From: Myxococcales bacterium
GTDB taxonomy: Bacteria; Myxococcota; Myxococcia; Myxococcales; 40CM-4-68-19
Direction: 5' to 3'
NCBI GenBank assembly: GCA_020201435.1
Contig: JAIVGS010000006.1
Coordinates: 1-35,205 of the forward strand
DNA length: 35,205 nt
The notes below the pieces were generated by a model that ran no database searches, was not told the origin of the DNA, and saw nothing but the letters and a program-made list of their open reading frames with translations. The position numbers and the translations under genes are program-made. Shown piece after piece: positions 1-8,504 of the stretch (within the stretch, counting starts at the first letter, position 1; every line of letters begins with the position of its first letter).

Positions 1-898
1 CGGACTGATCGCGCGCGGGGTCGACGGCCTCGACGCCGCCGCGGACGAGATTCGCTGGGCGGGCGGGGAAGCGCTGGTTCTGCCGGCGGACGTCTCGGAC
101 GCGCGGCAGGTCCAGAAAGCGGCCCATGCGCTGTTCGACCGGTTCGGTCGCATCGACACCTGGGTGAACGACGCGATGGTCTCGGTGTTCTCGCCGGTGG
201 TCGAGATGACGCCGGAAGAGTACCGGCGGGTGACCGAGGTGAACTATCTCGGAACCGTCTACGGGACGCTCGCGGCGCTGCGGTACATGCTGCCGGCGGA
301 CGACGGAGTGATCCTGCAGATCGGGTCGGCGCTGGTGTATCGATCGATCCCGCTGCAGAGCGCGTATTGCGCGACGAAGGCGGCGATCCGCGGCTTCACC
401 GATTCGCTGCGGTGCGAGCTGATCCATGATCGCTCGCGCGTTCGCGTCTGCATGCTGCAGCTGCCGGCGGTGAACACGCCGCAGTTCGACGTGGTGCGCA
501 CGCGGCTGCCGCGCCATCCGCAGCCGGTGCCGCCGATCTTCCAGCCTGAGATGATCGCGCGCGCCGCGCTGCACCTGACGCAGCACCCGCGCCGCGAGAT
601 GTGGGTCGGGTGGCCGACGGCGAAGGCGATCCTCGCGCAGAAGTTCATCGGAGGGCTGCTCGATCGGTATCTGGCCCGGTTCGGTTGGGACTCGCAGATG
701 GACGAGCGGCCGATCGATCCCGAGACCTGGCGCGACAACCTGCACGAGCCGCTCCCCGGCGACCGCGGGGCGCACGGGGATTTCGACGACCGCTCTCGGG
801 GCGGCAGCGTCGAGCTGTGGGCGCGGATGAACGCCGGGAAGATCGCGGCCGTGGCGGGAGCCGCCGCCGCAGCGGTGATCGCTCGGAGATTCCTGTGA
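1..898 (+). CDS. SDR family oxidoreductase, 5' truncated by window edge
   Basis: This is an NAD(P)-dependent short-chain dehydrogenase/reductase of unknown substrate. The frame is open from base 2, so the N-terminal glycine-rich nucleotide-binding motif lies outside the window. The ATG at 164 is internal, because homologous-looking sequence (LPADVSD, FGRIDTWVNDAM) precedes it. Seen directly: the NNAG-equivalent WVNDAM, the catalytic Ser in QIGSALVYRS, and the YxxxK pair in SAYCATKAA. The C-terminus ends in an Ala-rich hydrophobic helix (AAVAGAAAAAVIARRFL) that may anchor it to the membrane. The stop overlaps the GTG start of the next gene (GTGA), so the two are probably cotranscribed and translationally coupled. 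The family is secure; the reaction is not known. Confidence 0.9.
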   Translation, partial: GLIARGVDGLDAAADEIRWAGGEALVLPADVSDARQVQKAAHALFDRFGRIDTWVNDAMVSVFSPVVEMTPEEYRRVTEVNYLGTVYGTLAALRYMLPADDGVILQIGSALVYRSIPLQSAYCATKAAIRGFTDSLRCELIHDRSRVRVCMLQLPAVNTPQFDVVRTRLPRHPQPVPPIFQPEMIARAALHLTQHPRREMWVGWPTAKAILAQKFIGGLLDRYLARFGWDSQMDERPIDPETWRDNLHEPLPGDRGAHGDFDDRSRGGSVELWARMNAGKIAAVAGAAAAAVIARRFL

Positions 899-1224
899 TC
901 GGCGAGCTGCTCCTGCTCGAGGCCCTCGACCGCCTGGAGCGGCGCGTGCTCGGTGGAAAGCCGGTCTACGATCCGGCACGGCTCGGACAACGGTTGTTCG
1001 ACAGCCCGCGCGCCGGTCGCGCCTTGCGCCTGGTCTATGCCCCCGCCCTCGCGGCGGCGAAGCGCAGGCTGAAGGCGCCGGCGCTCCTCTTCGGGCCCCT
1101 CGTCGCGCTGGCCGAGCTGCTGGCGATGCCGCTCACCGGCGCGACGCCGCCGTTGCGCAAGTGGCGCCCACGTGAGATCGCGCTCCTGTTTGCGCATGCC
1201 ACCGCGTTCGCGCTCCTGGTGTAG
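895..1224 (+). CDS. Small hypothetical membrane-associated protein
   Basis: This is a 109-residue protein of no family I recognise. The GTG start at 895 overlaps the upstream stop as GTGA, the style used throughout this window, which is the main reason to choose it. The N-terminal half is charged (EALDRLERRVLGG). The C-terminal half holds two hydrophobic stretches (ALLFGPLVALAELLAM and IALLFAHATAFALLV), so a small inner-membrane protein is likely. It sits directly behind the SDR enzyme and may work with it, but that is inferred from position only. Confidence 0.6.
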   Translation: MIGELLLLEALDRLERRVLGGKPVYDPARLGQRLFDSPRAGRALRLVYAPALAAAKRRLKAPALLFGPLVALAELLAMPLTGATPPLRKWRPREIALLFAHATAFALLV

Positions 1225-1259
1225 AAGACAGGGCTGAACTGTGATTTGACGCTGCTCGA

Positions 1260-1367
1260 ATGAGCGCGGCCCGAATCCTCCTGCTGGTGTCGTCGCTGCT
1301 GCCCCTCGCCGGAGACTTTGCCTTCATCGCGGCCGTTGCGACGTTTGCAGCGGCGGCGTTCTGGTAG
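1260..1367 (+). CDS. Possible 35-residue hydrophobic peptide
   Basis: An ATG at 1260 opens a 35-codon frame ending in TAG at 1365-1367, 6 bases before the hydrolase start. The product is almost wholly hydrophobic (ARILLLVSSLLPLAGDFAFIAA, then VATFAAAAFW) and could be one or two short membrane helices. It fills the only gap between the small membrane protein and the hydrolase and runs in the same direction. No strong Shine-Dalgarno sequence is visible, and so short a frame could be chance. Confidence 0.3.
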   Translation: MSAARILLLVSSLLPLAGDFAFIAAVATFAAAAFW

Positions 1368-1373
1368 CCGGCC

Positions 1374-2174
1374 ATGGATGTCGTCGCCAAGGACGGAACG
1401 CGTCTGCACGTGATCGAGCAGGGCAGAGGCGACGCCGTCCTCTGGCTGCAGGGGCTGAACGCGCCGGCCTCGGCGTGGGCCGTCCAGCTCGCGCATTTTG
1501 CCCAGTCATATCGCGGGATTGCGCCGGATGCTCGGGGCGTCGGAAAGAGCGACGCACCGCCCGGGCCGTACACCACGCGCCAGATGGCGGACGACGCGCT
1601 CGCGGTGATGGACGCTCTTCAACTTGAAAAGGCGCACATCGTCGGTCTCTCGCTCGGCGGCGCGACCGCGCAGGAGCTGACCCTGAAAGCGCCGGAACGA
1701 GTCAGATCGCTCGCGCTGCTGTCGAGCTTCGCCGCCCAGGATCCGCGCGGGAGGGCGCTCTTGCACGCCTGGCGCGAGCTGTACCCGAGAGCGATCCCCG
1801 AGCTGCGGCATGCCTGGGAGAACCAGGCCTACGCGTGGCTCTTCACCGCCGCGTTCTGGCGAAAGGAAGCCAACGTCCGCGCCGCGCTGCGGTTCGCGCA
1901 AAGCCAGCCGCCGCAGTCGCCCCAGGGATTCGTCGGGCAGGTCGACGCGGCGCTGTCGCATGACACGCGAGATCGACTCGGCAGGATCGACGTCCCGACC
2001 CTCATGATCCACGGCGCGATCGATCAGCTCTCGCCGATCTCGAACGGCGAAGAGCTGGCCCGCCTGATCCCGGGCGCGCAGCTCGTCGTGCTCGACACCG
2101 GACACGCCGTGAACATCGAAGCGCAGCGCGCCGTGAACAACGCGCTTCGCGGGTTGTGGACGCGGGTTCCCTGA
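1374..2174 (+). CDS. Alpha/beta hydrolase
   Basis: This is a 266-residue serine hydrolase of the alpha/beta fold. Visible features are the N-terminal strand and oxyanion region (VLWLQGLNAPASAW), the nucleophile elbow GLSLGG (catalytic Ser), the acid in MIHGAIDQLSP (Asp) and the catalytic His in DTGHAVNIEA near the C-terminus. The length and order are typical of esterase, lactonase or 3-oxoadipate enol-lactonase-like members, but the substrate cannot be named. It runs with the genes upstream. Its 3' end lies just before the sigma-54-type promoter at 2198, which separates it from the regulator. Confidence 0.88.
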   Translation: MDVVAKDGTRLHVIEQGRGDAVLWLQGLNAPASAWAVQLAHFAQSYRGIAPDARGVGKSDAPPGPYTTRQMADDALAVMDALQLEKAHIVGLSLGGATAQELTLKAPERVRSLALLSSFAAQDPRGRALLHAWRELYPRAIPELRHAWENQAYAWLFTAAFWRKEANVRAALRFAQSQPPQSPQGFVGQVDAALSHDTRDRLGRIDVPTLMIHGAIDQLSPISNGEELARLIPGAQLVVLDTGHAVNIEAQRAVNNALRGLWTRVP

Positions 2175-2197
2175 TGTACCGCGCTGCGCCACACCTC

Positions 2198-2213
2198 TGG
2201 CACATCGCTTGCT
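2198..2213 (+). promoter_or_regulatory. Candidate sigma-54 (-24/-12) promoter of the response-regulator gene
   Basis: TGGCACATCGCTTGCT matches the sigma-54 consensus TGGCACGNNNNTTGCW at every fixed position except G7 (A here). The GG (2199-2200) and GC (2211-2212) are separated by exactly 10 bases. The inferred transcription start is near 2224, giving a leader of about 86 nt to the ATG at 2310. No matching activator site could be picked out by eye upstream. This is a sequence match only. Confidence 0.65.
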
Positions 2214-2309
2214 CGTCTGCCTCCAAGAACCGCCGCCCGGAAGGCGAAGTCGGAAAAACTGACCGGCTGTTGTTCAGAAATGACCGGTCGTTTCGGGATG
2301 AGGGAATCG

Positions 2310-3941
<1,632 letters not shown>

Positions 3942-3954
3942 TCCCCGTGTTCGA

Positions 3955-4045
3955 TTCTGACTTGAATGACGCCGCCATCCCAGCGATGCGGGGCTCCTCA
4001 GGAGACGGCCCCCATGGTGGGGCGGCGGCGTCATTCAAGTCAGAA
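3955..4045. terminator. Large 22-bp perfect inverted repeat between convergent genes
   Basis: The arms at 3955-3976 and 4024-4045 are perfect 22-base reverse complements separated by 47 bases. The loop can fold further (CTCCT-c-AGGAG, and GCCCC against GGGGC). It lies between the stops of the regulator (plus strand) and the small membrane-protein gene (minus strand, stop at 4060), so a bidirectional terminator or RNA-stabilising hairpin is the simplest reading. The arm length and perfection are greater than termination needs, so a mobile palindromic repeat is possible. Confidence 0.6.
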
Positions 4046-4059
4046 CCGAAGACGAATGG

Positions 4060-4260
4060 TCAGACGCGGCGTTCGACCAGCTCGGGAGCCGGTTCAGCCT
4101 TCCGGTGCGGCGTCGAGAACAGCTTGCCGACGATCAGGAACAGCGTCCCCATGAACAACAGCAGCAGCGGCTCTTCGAGCGGGCCGGCGACCGTCGAGTG
4201 ATGGAGCGCGAAAGCGGCGAACGCGAAGACGATGGCTGCAGCTGCGATGGTACGAACCAT
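4060..4260 (-). CDS. Small two-helix membrane protein of unknown function
   Basis: This protein has about 66 residues and two clear membrane helices (IAAAAIVFAFAAFALHH and PLLLLFMGTLFLIVGKLFS), then a short charged tail (RKAEPAPELVERRV). An upstream in-frame start at 4290 would add 10 basic residues (MRRREGARTT); the ATG at 4260 gives a more usual N-terminus, but neither has a convincing ribosome site. It is convergent with the regulator gene and divergent from the export operon, so it shares the 4261-4559 intergenic region with that operon. I do not recognise the family. The hydrophobic pattern and clean boundaries argue for a real gene. Confidence 0.55.
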   Translation of the reverse strand: MVRTIAAAAIVFAFAAFALHHSTVAGPLEEPLLLLFMGTLFLIVGKLFSTPHRKAEPAPELVERRV

Positions 4261-4354
4261 TGTTGTCCGAGCCCCTTCCCGTCGCCGCACGCCACTGCCC
4301 GCGGCCTCGCGCGATCCAATAGCGAGAAGCGCGCCAAGTCGCCTTCAGAGCAGA

Positions 4355-4386
4355 CCCACATGTCGGTGTGGGAACCGCCGTTCCAC
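4355..4386. promoter_or_regulatory. Overlapping palindromes upstream of the export operon (candidate activator site)
   Basis: CCCACATGTCGGTGTGGG (4355-4372) is a perfect 6-bp dyad. Its right arm overlaps a second dyad, GTGGGAAC-CGCC-GTTCCAC (4368-4386, one bulge). Another dyad, CGAGCG...CGCTCG, follows near 4387-4408. These lie about 110-165 bases before the predicted sigma-54 start, the usual distance for enhancer-binding-protein sites. They could instead be RNA hairpins if a promoter lies further upstream. The function is inferred. Confidence 0.35.
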
Positions 4387-4492
4387 CGAGCGGAAAAGGC
4401 GTCGCTCGGAAAACCCTTTCCAGCGCAAGGGCGCCCGCTCGCAAGGCTGGTCCGCCGCCTGCAAACAAAGCGGAGGGAGCAGCGCCACGGGC

Positions 4493-4508
4493 TGGCACGG
4501 CGCGTGCT
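4493..4508 (+). promoter_or_regulatory. Candidate sigma-54 (-24/-12) promoter of the polysaccharide operon
   Basis: TGGCACGGCGCGTGCT matches TGGCACGNNNNTTGCW at all fixed positions except T12 (G here). GG (4494-4495) and GC (4506-4507) are exactly 10 bases apart. The predicted start is near 4519, about 40 bases before the ATG at 4560. The rest of 4291-4559 holds no gene, only palindromes and GC-rich sequence. The neighbouring NtrC-type regulator gene makes a sigma-54 promoter here plausible. Confidence 0.65.
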
Positions 4509-4559
4509 CCGGGGTGCGGGACGGTCTGGTCCGCCTTCGCGCGGGCAGGGGAGGGTTGC

Positions 4560-5117
4560 ATGGCGAGGGTTGTCGCTTTCTTGATGGTGACTGTAGCCGT
4601 GACTGCGTGCTCGCACCGAGCGGTGCGCGAGGACGACCAGGTCGCGAAGATGTCCGAATTCCGGATGAGCAAGGAAGACGTGATCGAGGTCTCGGTCTGG
4701 AAGGAGCCCGAGCTCTCGCGCACGGTTCCCATCCGGCCGGACGGCAAGATCACGCTGCCGCTCCTCGGCGACGTGCAGGCCGAGGGACTCAAGCCGCAGG
4801 AGCTGGAGCAGAAGGTGGCGCAGTCGCTCACGCCGTACGTGCGCGACCCGCACGTCACCGTGATCGTCCATGACGTCAACGGCGCCAAGGTCTTCGTCAC
4901 CGGCATGGTGACCCATCCGGGCGTGTTCCCGCTGCGCAACAGCATGGGCCTGTTGCAGGCCCTGGCGATGGCCGGCGGTCTCGCCGAGTTCGCCGACCGT
5001 GGCGACATCAAGGTCCTGCACGCCGACGGGCGTCACGTCGAGGTCGACTACGACAGCCTCGTCTCCGGCGAGAGCAGGGTCTTCCTCGGCCCCGGCGACA
5101 CCGTGGTGGTGCCGTAG
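4560..5117 (+). CDS. Outer-membrane polysaccharide export (OPX/Wza-family) lipoprotein
   Basis: This is a periplasmic/outer-membrane export lipoprotein that receives polymer from the Wzz-like partner. The ATG at 4560 follows a strong ribosome site (GGGGAGGG) and starts a lipoprotein signal peptide with lipobox VTAC (Cys17). Then come a Poly_export domain (EDVIEVSVWKEPELS, IRPDGKITLPLLGDV, PYVRDPHVTV) and one SLBB-like segment (VFVTGMVTHPGVFPL). At 185 aa it is about half the length of E. coli Wza and lacks the C-terminal membrane-spanning helix. Short OPX proteins of myxobacteria are known to rely on a separate beta-barrel, and the next gene encodes one. It is the first gene of the operon and the counterpart of M. 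xanthus ExoA. Confidence 0.93.
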   Translation: MARVVAFLMVTVAVTACSHRAVREDDQVAKMSEFRMSKEDVIEVSVWKEPELSRTVPIRPDGKITLPLLGDVQAEGLKPQELEQKVAQSLTPYVRDPHVTVIVHDVNGAKVFVTGMVTHPGVFPLRNSMGLLQALAMAGGLAEFADRGDIKVLHADGRHVEVDYDSLVSGESRVFLGPGDTVVVP

Positions 5118-5123
5118 GAGACG

Positions 5124-6317
5124 ATGATGACGGCGCGCACACACATCGCGCTGTTCCTCGTCGTGCTTCTTTCGGCGTGGGGGGCGGGCGCGAAGGTCTA
5201 CATCGAGTTCCGTCCGCGGATGTCGATGATGGGCGGATACGACGACAACATCACGCTCAAGGGCAACGGCGGCGACGCGTTCGGGCAGGCAGCGCCGGGG
5301 TTGAAGCTCGATCTGTTCGGCGAGCACGACCTGCACCTCGATCTCGACTGCCAGGCGGGCCTGGCGCGGCTGGCGCACCCGGAGGAGTTCGGACTGTCGT
5401 CGGGCGCGTTCGCCGCCAACGAGTCGTGCGTGCTGGGGACCAAGGTGCACCTCTCGCCGCGCGACAAGCTGCTGGTGCACAGCGTGGCGACCTACGCGCA
5501 GGACCCGTTCTCGATCGCGGGCCTGGGCCTTCTGCTGCGGCCCGGCCAGACCCAGATCTTCGTCGGGAAGCTGTCGGCCGAGATCGACCACGCCCTCTCC
5601 GGCCACACCGAGATCGACTACGGCGTCGACACCCAGGCGCTCGCGTTCGGCGCCGGCGACCCCGGCAACGGATACGTGATCGCGCCGAGCGTGAAGTACG
5701 CGTGGAACAGCAGCGCGCGCAGCAAGTGGGACGTCGGCGTGCGCGAGCAGCTCTTCTTCGGAGTCGGCGCGCCAGCCAACACCCTCGCTCCGAAGGGCGT
5801 GCCGGGCGGCCTGCTCGACGAGGCGCACTCGGCGATGCTCGGTTACACCTGGGCGCTGACGCCTTATGCCGACGTCTTCGGGCGCGCCGGCGGCGTCCTC
5901 GTCACCGGCGGCGGCCGCGACATGGCGATGCCGGTGGCGAAGTTCGGCCTCGAGAGCTACACGCCGTCGACCGCGGTCTCGATCACCGCCGGCCACGACC
6001 TGGTGATCGGCCCCTCGAGCGCGGGACCGATCGTCGGCGACATCGCCGAGCTGGGCGTGATCCAGCAGTGGGAGAAGCTGGGCGGCCACTTCCGCATCGG
6101 CATCTACCGCAACGTCAACGCCTTCAACGCCTCTCAGCTCGGCACTGTCGGGTGGGGCGGCGAAGTCGGCCTCGACTGGTCGTTCACGAGGAATCTCAAG
6201 CTCGGGGTCGCCGCGATGCGCGATGCGCGCCTCTACGACCCGGCGATCGCTGCACCTTTGGTGGATCGAGACGTAGTTCAGCTCCGGCTGACCTGGGAAA
6301 AAGCTCGCTTTGAATAG
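5124..6317 (+). CDS. Outer-membrane beta-barrel protein of polysaccharide export
   Basis: This is a 397-residue exported protein with a signal peptide (HIALFLVVLLSAWGAGAKV). The mature part is made of alternating hydrophobic/polar strands with frequent aromatic ends and Gly/Asn/Asp turns (GGYDDNITLKGN, HTEIDYGVDTQ, GWGGEVGLDWSF, LKLGVAAMRDARLY, VQLRLTWEKARFE), as expected of a large barrel. The start may be 5124 or 5127 (ATGATG). It begins 6 bases after the OPX stop. By position and type it matches ExoB of M. xanthus and the Wzp barrel partners of short OPX proteins, forming the outer-membrane channel. The barrel is clear; the exact family is inferred. Confidence 0.85.
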   Translation: MMTARTHIALFLVVLLSAWGAGAKVYIEFRPRMSMMGGYDDNITLKGNGGDAFGQAAPGLKLDLFGEHDLHLDLDCQAGLARLAHPEEFGLSSGAFAANESCVLGTKVHLSPRDKLLVHSVATYAQDPFSIAGLGLLLRPGQTQIFVGKLSAEIDHALSGHTEIDYGVDTQALAFGAGDPGNGYVIAPSVKYAWNSSARSKWDVGVREQLFFGVGAPANTLAPKGVPGGLLDEAHSAMLGYTWALTPYADVFGRAGGVLVTGGGRDMAMPVAKFGLESYTPSTAVSITAGHDLVIGPSSAGPIVGDIAELGVIQQWEKLGGHFRIGIYRNVNAFNASQLGTVGWGGEVGLDWSFTRNLKLGVAAMRDARLYDPAIAAPLVDRDVVQLRLTWEKARFE

Positions 6318-6327
6318 GGAGAAATCA

Positions 6328-7710
6328 ATGGATCGCACGTACACGATCGACGAGCTGTGGGCCGCGGTGAAGCGGCGGTGGAAGGTCGCGGCGTTGGTGG
6401 CGGGCGGCGTGTTCGTCCTCGCCGGCATCGTGATCGCGCGCATCCCGAACGAGTACAAGGCGCGCGCGCTGGTGATGGTGGAGCCGTTCACTCCGCACCC
6501 GGATCTGGTGATCCCGGTGATCAACGCGCAGAGCCTCGAGGAGAAGGTCAAGTCGGTCCGCTCGAGCGTGTACGCCCGGGGGCTGATGGCGACCGCGATC
6601 GAGGAGCTGAACCTTTATCCAAAGGCCCGCGAGAAGGGCATGGACGAGGCGGTGGAGGCGCTGCGCAACGACACCGAGGTGCACGCCGAGGGCGACAACG
6701 CCTTCGCGATCATCGTGCGCAGCAAGGATCCGGCGGAAGCGGCGAAGACCGCCAACCGGCTGGCCGAGCTGTACATCGAGGGGAACCTCCAGGTCCGCGC
6801 CGGACAGGTGACGCGCACCAGGGACATCATCAGCCAGAAGCTGGCCGAGATGCGCGGGCAGCTGAGCCAGGCGCAGGCGAAGATCAGCGCCTTCAAGCAG
6901 CAGCACCAGGACGAGCTGCCGGAGCTCACCGAAGCCCGGTTCCACCAGCGCGACCAGATCGCCAAGTCGATCGAGCAGGAGGGGACCTTCGCGCAGGAGG
7001 CGCAGCACCGCATCGACCTGCTCGGGACCCAGCCGTTCGGCAAGGACACCGAGGTCGGCCGGCTCGAGGAGCAGTACGACGAGATCCGCGCCAAGTACGC
7101 CGCGCTGACCTCGTCTCTCACACCTGACCACCCCGACGTGGTGGCGATGAAGCGCGAGGTCGACGCGACCTTCGGCCGCCTGGCGAACGCGCGGGCGCGG
7201 GCAGCCGCGAACGACCTCGAGCTGCGCCGGATGAACGACGCGATCAAGCGCAGCCAGAAGCGGATCGAGCAGCTGCAGACCGAGCAGTCGAAGATCGACA
7301 AGTTCATCGCCGGTGCGCCGCTGGTGGCCGCGCAGCTCGCCGACCTGAACAAGGACGTCGACCTGATCGGCGCGAAGGTCGCTTCGCTGACCTCGAAGAA
7401 GGCGGAGGCCGAGATCACCGCCGAGCTCGAGCAGAAGTCGGGCCCGACCGAGTTCCGCGTCCTCGAGAGCGCGCAGCCGCCGACGATCGCGGCGGCGCCG
7501 AATCGGACGCAGTTCCTCGGGCTCGCGCTGCTCGCGGCCATCGCGCTCGGCTGCGCGATCGCGCTCGGGCAGGAGCTGTCGGATCGGTCGATCCGCAGCG
7601 AGAGCGAGATCGGTGACACGCTGGCGCTGCCGGTCCTGGCCTGCGTGCCGGAATTGGGCGGCAAGTACGACCTCCAGGTTCTTCCCTCGCACGTTCAGGC
7701 ACAGGCTTAA
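6328..7710 (+). CDS. Wzz/GNVR polysaccharide chain-length determinant
   Basis: This 460-residue inner-membrane co-polymerase controls polymer length and couples the cytoplasm to the export pore. The ATG at 6328 has AGGGAG 6 bases upstream and is better than the TTG at 6310, which lies inside the barrel gene. The N-terminus has the Wzz pattern (YTIDELWAAVKRRWK) and a membrane helix at about 21-41. A long periplasmic coiled coil follows (about 150-350, rich in Gln/Glu/Lys/Arg). A Pro-containing segment (SAQPPTIAAAPNRTQ) precedes the second helix (about 396-415), and a short cytoplasmic tail follows. There is no fused kinase domain; the separate CpsD-like gene follows after 12 bases. This matches ExoC in the M. 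xanthus order. Confidence 0.93.
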   Translation: MDRTYTIDELWAAVKRRWKVAALVAGGVFVLAGIVIARIPNEYKARALVMVEPFTPHPDLVIPVINAQSLEEKVKSVRSSVYARGLMATAIEELNLYPKAREKGMDEAVEALRNDTEVHAEGDNAFAIIVRSKDPAEAAKTANRLAELYIEGNLQVRAGQVTRTRDIISQKLAEMRGQLSQAQAKISAFKQQHQDELPELTEARFHQRDQIAKSIEQEGTFAQEAQHRIDLLGTQPFGKDTEVGRLEEQYDEIRAKYAALTSSLTPDHPDVVAMKREVDATFGRLANARARAAANDLELRRMNDAIKRSQKRIEQLQTEQSKIDKFIAGAPLVAAQLADLNKDVDLIGAKVASLTSKKAEAEITAELEQKSGPTEFRVLESAQPPTIAAAPNRTQFLGLALLAAIALGCAIALGQELSDRSIRSESEIGDTLALPVLACVPELGGKYDLQVLPSHVQAQA

Positions 7711-7722
7711 GAGGAGATCATC

Positions 7723-8499
7723 ATGTCTTCGAATGCAAAAGCGGTTGAGGCACGGGGCCGGTTCCTCGAACGGATCGAGGGCGGCGGCGAGGCGGCGAGC
7801 ATCGACGAGCGGCTGGTCGCGCTCACCAACCCGATGGGGGCGGCGGCCGAGCAGTACCGGATGCTGCTCCACCGGCTGCGGCACACGCGGGCGCTGCGCG
7901 GCGAGGCCATCCAGGGCGGCGTGGTGATCGCGGTGACGTCGGCGGTGCGCGGCGAGGGCGTGTCGGTGACGGCGGCCAACCTGGCGCTGACGGCGGCGCG
8001 CGCTCGCGACGCGAAGGTGGCGCTGGTCGACTGCGACCTGCGGCGCGGCGGCCAGGCGACGCTGTTCGGGATGGGCGCGCGGGCCGGACTGGCCGACGTG
8101 CTCACCGGCAAGACCGAGATCGGCGAGGCGCTCGGGCGGTTCAGCGAGGGTCACCTGGCGGTGATCACCTCGGGCCGCGCACCCGGGGCGGAGTCGGCCT
8201 CGCTTCTGGCGGGGACGCGCTTCTCGCAGACGCTGGCGCTCCTGCGCACGCTCTTCGACGAGATCTATCTGGATGTCCCGCCTGCCCTGGCGACCGCCGA
8301 CGCGTCGGTGGTGGCCCACAAGGCGGACGGCATCGTCATCGTGGCGCGCGCGGGGACGACGCCCCGCGAGCAGGTGGCGGGCGCGGTGCGTTCGCTGGCG
8401 GGTGCTCCGGTGTGGGGACTGGTGCTCAACGGCGTGGAGCCCTCGCGGGTGCCCTCGCCGCTGCCGGTCGTGAAGGGTCACCTCACCAGCGGGCGCTGA
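7723..8499 (+). CDS. CpsD/Wzc-type tyrosine-kinase-like ATPase with degenerate Walker A
   Basis: This 258-residue protein has the fold signature of the bacterial tyrosine kinase cytoplasmic domain that partners Wzz proteins. It has the N-terminal EQYRMLLHRLRH segment, Walker A' (LVDCDLRRGG, Asp103/Asp105) and Walker B (IYLDVPPAL, Asp184). The Walker A motif, normally GEGKST, reads GEGVSV: the nucleotide-binding Lys is Val80 (GTG at 7960) and the Thr is Val82. The C-terminus (VPSPLPVVKGHLTSGR) has no tyrosine cluster, the usual autophosphorylation site. It therefore looks like a pseudokinase or scaffold for the chain-length protein. It occupies the position of ExoD, which is an active kinase in M. 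xanthus. Intact reading frame and neat spacing argue against a decaying gene. Confidence 0.88.
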   Translation: MSSNAKAVEARGRFLERIEGGGEAASIDERLVALTNPMGAAAEQYRMLLHRLRHTRALRGEAIQGGVVIAVTSAVRGEGVSVTAANLALTAARARDAKVALVDCDLRRGGQATLFGMGARAGLADVLTGKTEIGEALGRFSEGHLAVITSGRAPGAESASLLAGTRFSQTLALLRTLFDEIYLDVPPALATADASVVAHKADGIVIVARAGTTPREQVAGAVRSLAGAPVWGLVLNGVEPSRVPSPLPVVKGHLTSGR

Positions 8500-8504
8500 G
8501 GACG

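Noticed and set aside
2280-2309. Translation of the response regulator from the ATG at 2280
   Set aside because: There is no good ribosome site, and the extra ten residues (MTGRFGMRES) precede the normal receiver start. The region also carries a TGACCGG direct repeat (2260 and 2281) that looks more like a DNA site.
4400-4500. Possible cyclic-di-nucleotide (GEMM) riboswitch, suggested by GCAAGG, TGCAAAC and AAAGC fragments
   Set aside because: The fragments do not occur in the right order or spacing, and no tetraloop-receptor or conserved GACGCAAAGCC core could be aligned. A covariance-model search would settle it.
4134-6551. 805-codon open frame on the minus strand
   Set aside because: It is antisense to the OPX and barrel genes, which have clear domains and ribosome sites. 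Its product is low-complexity Arg/His/Asp-rich, as expected of a shadow frame in GC-rich DNA.
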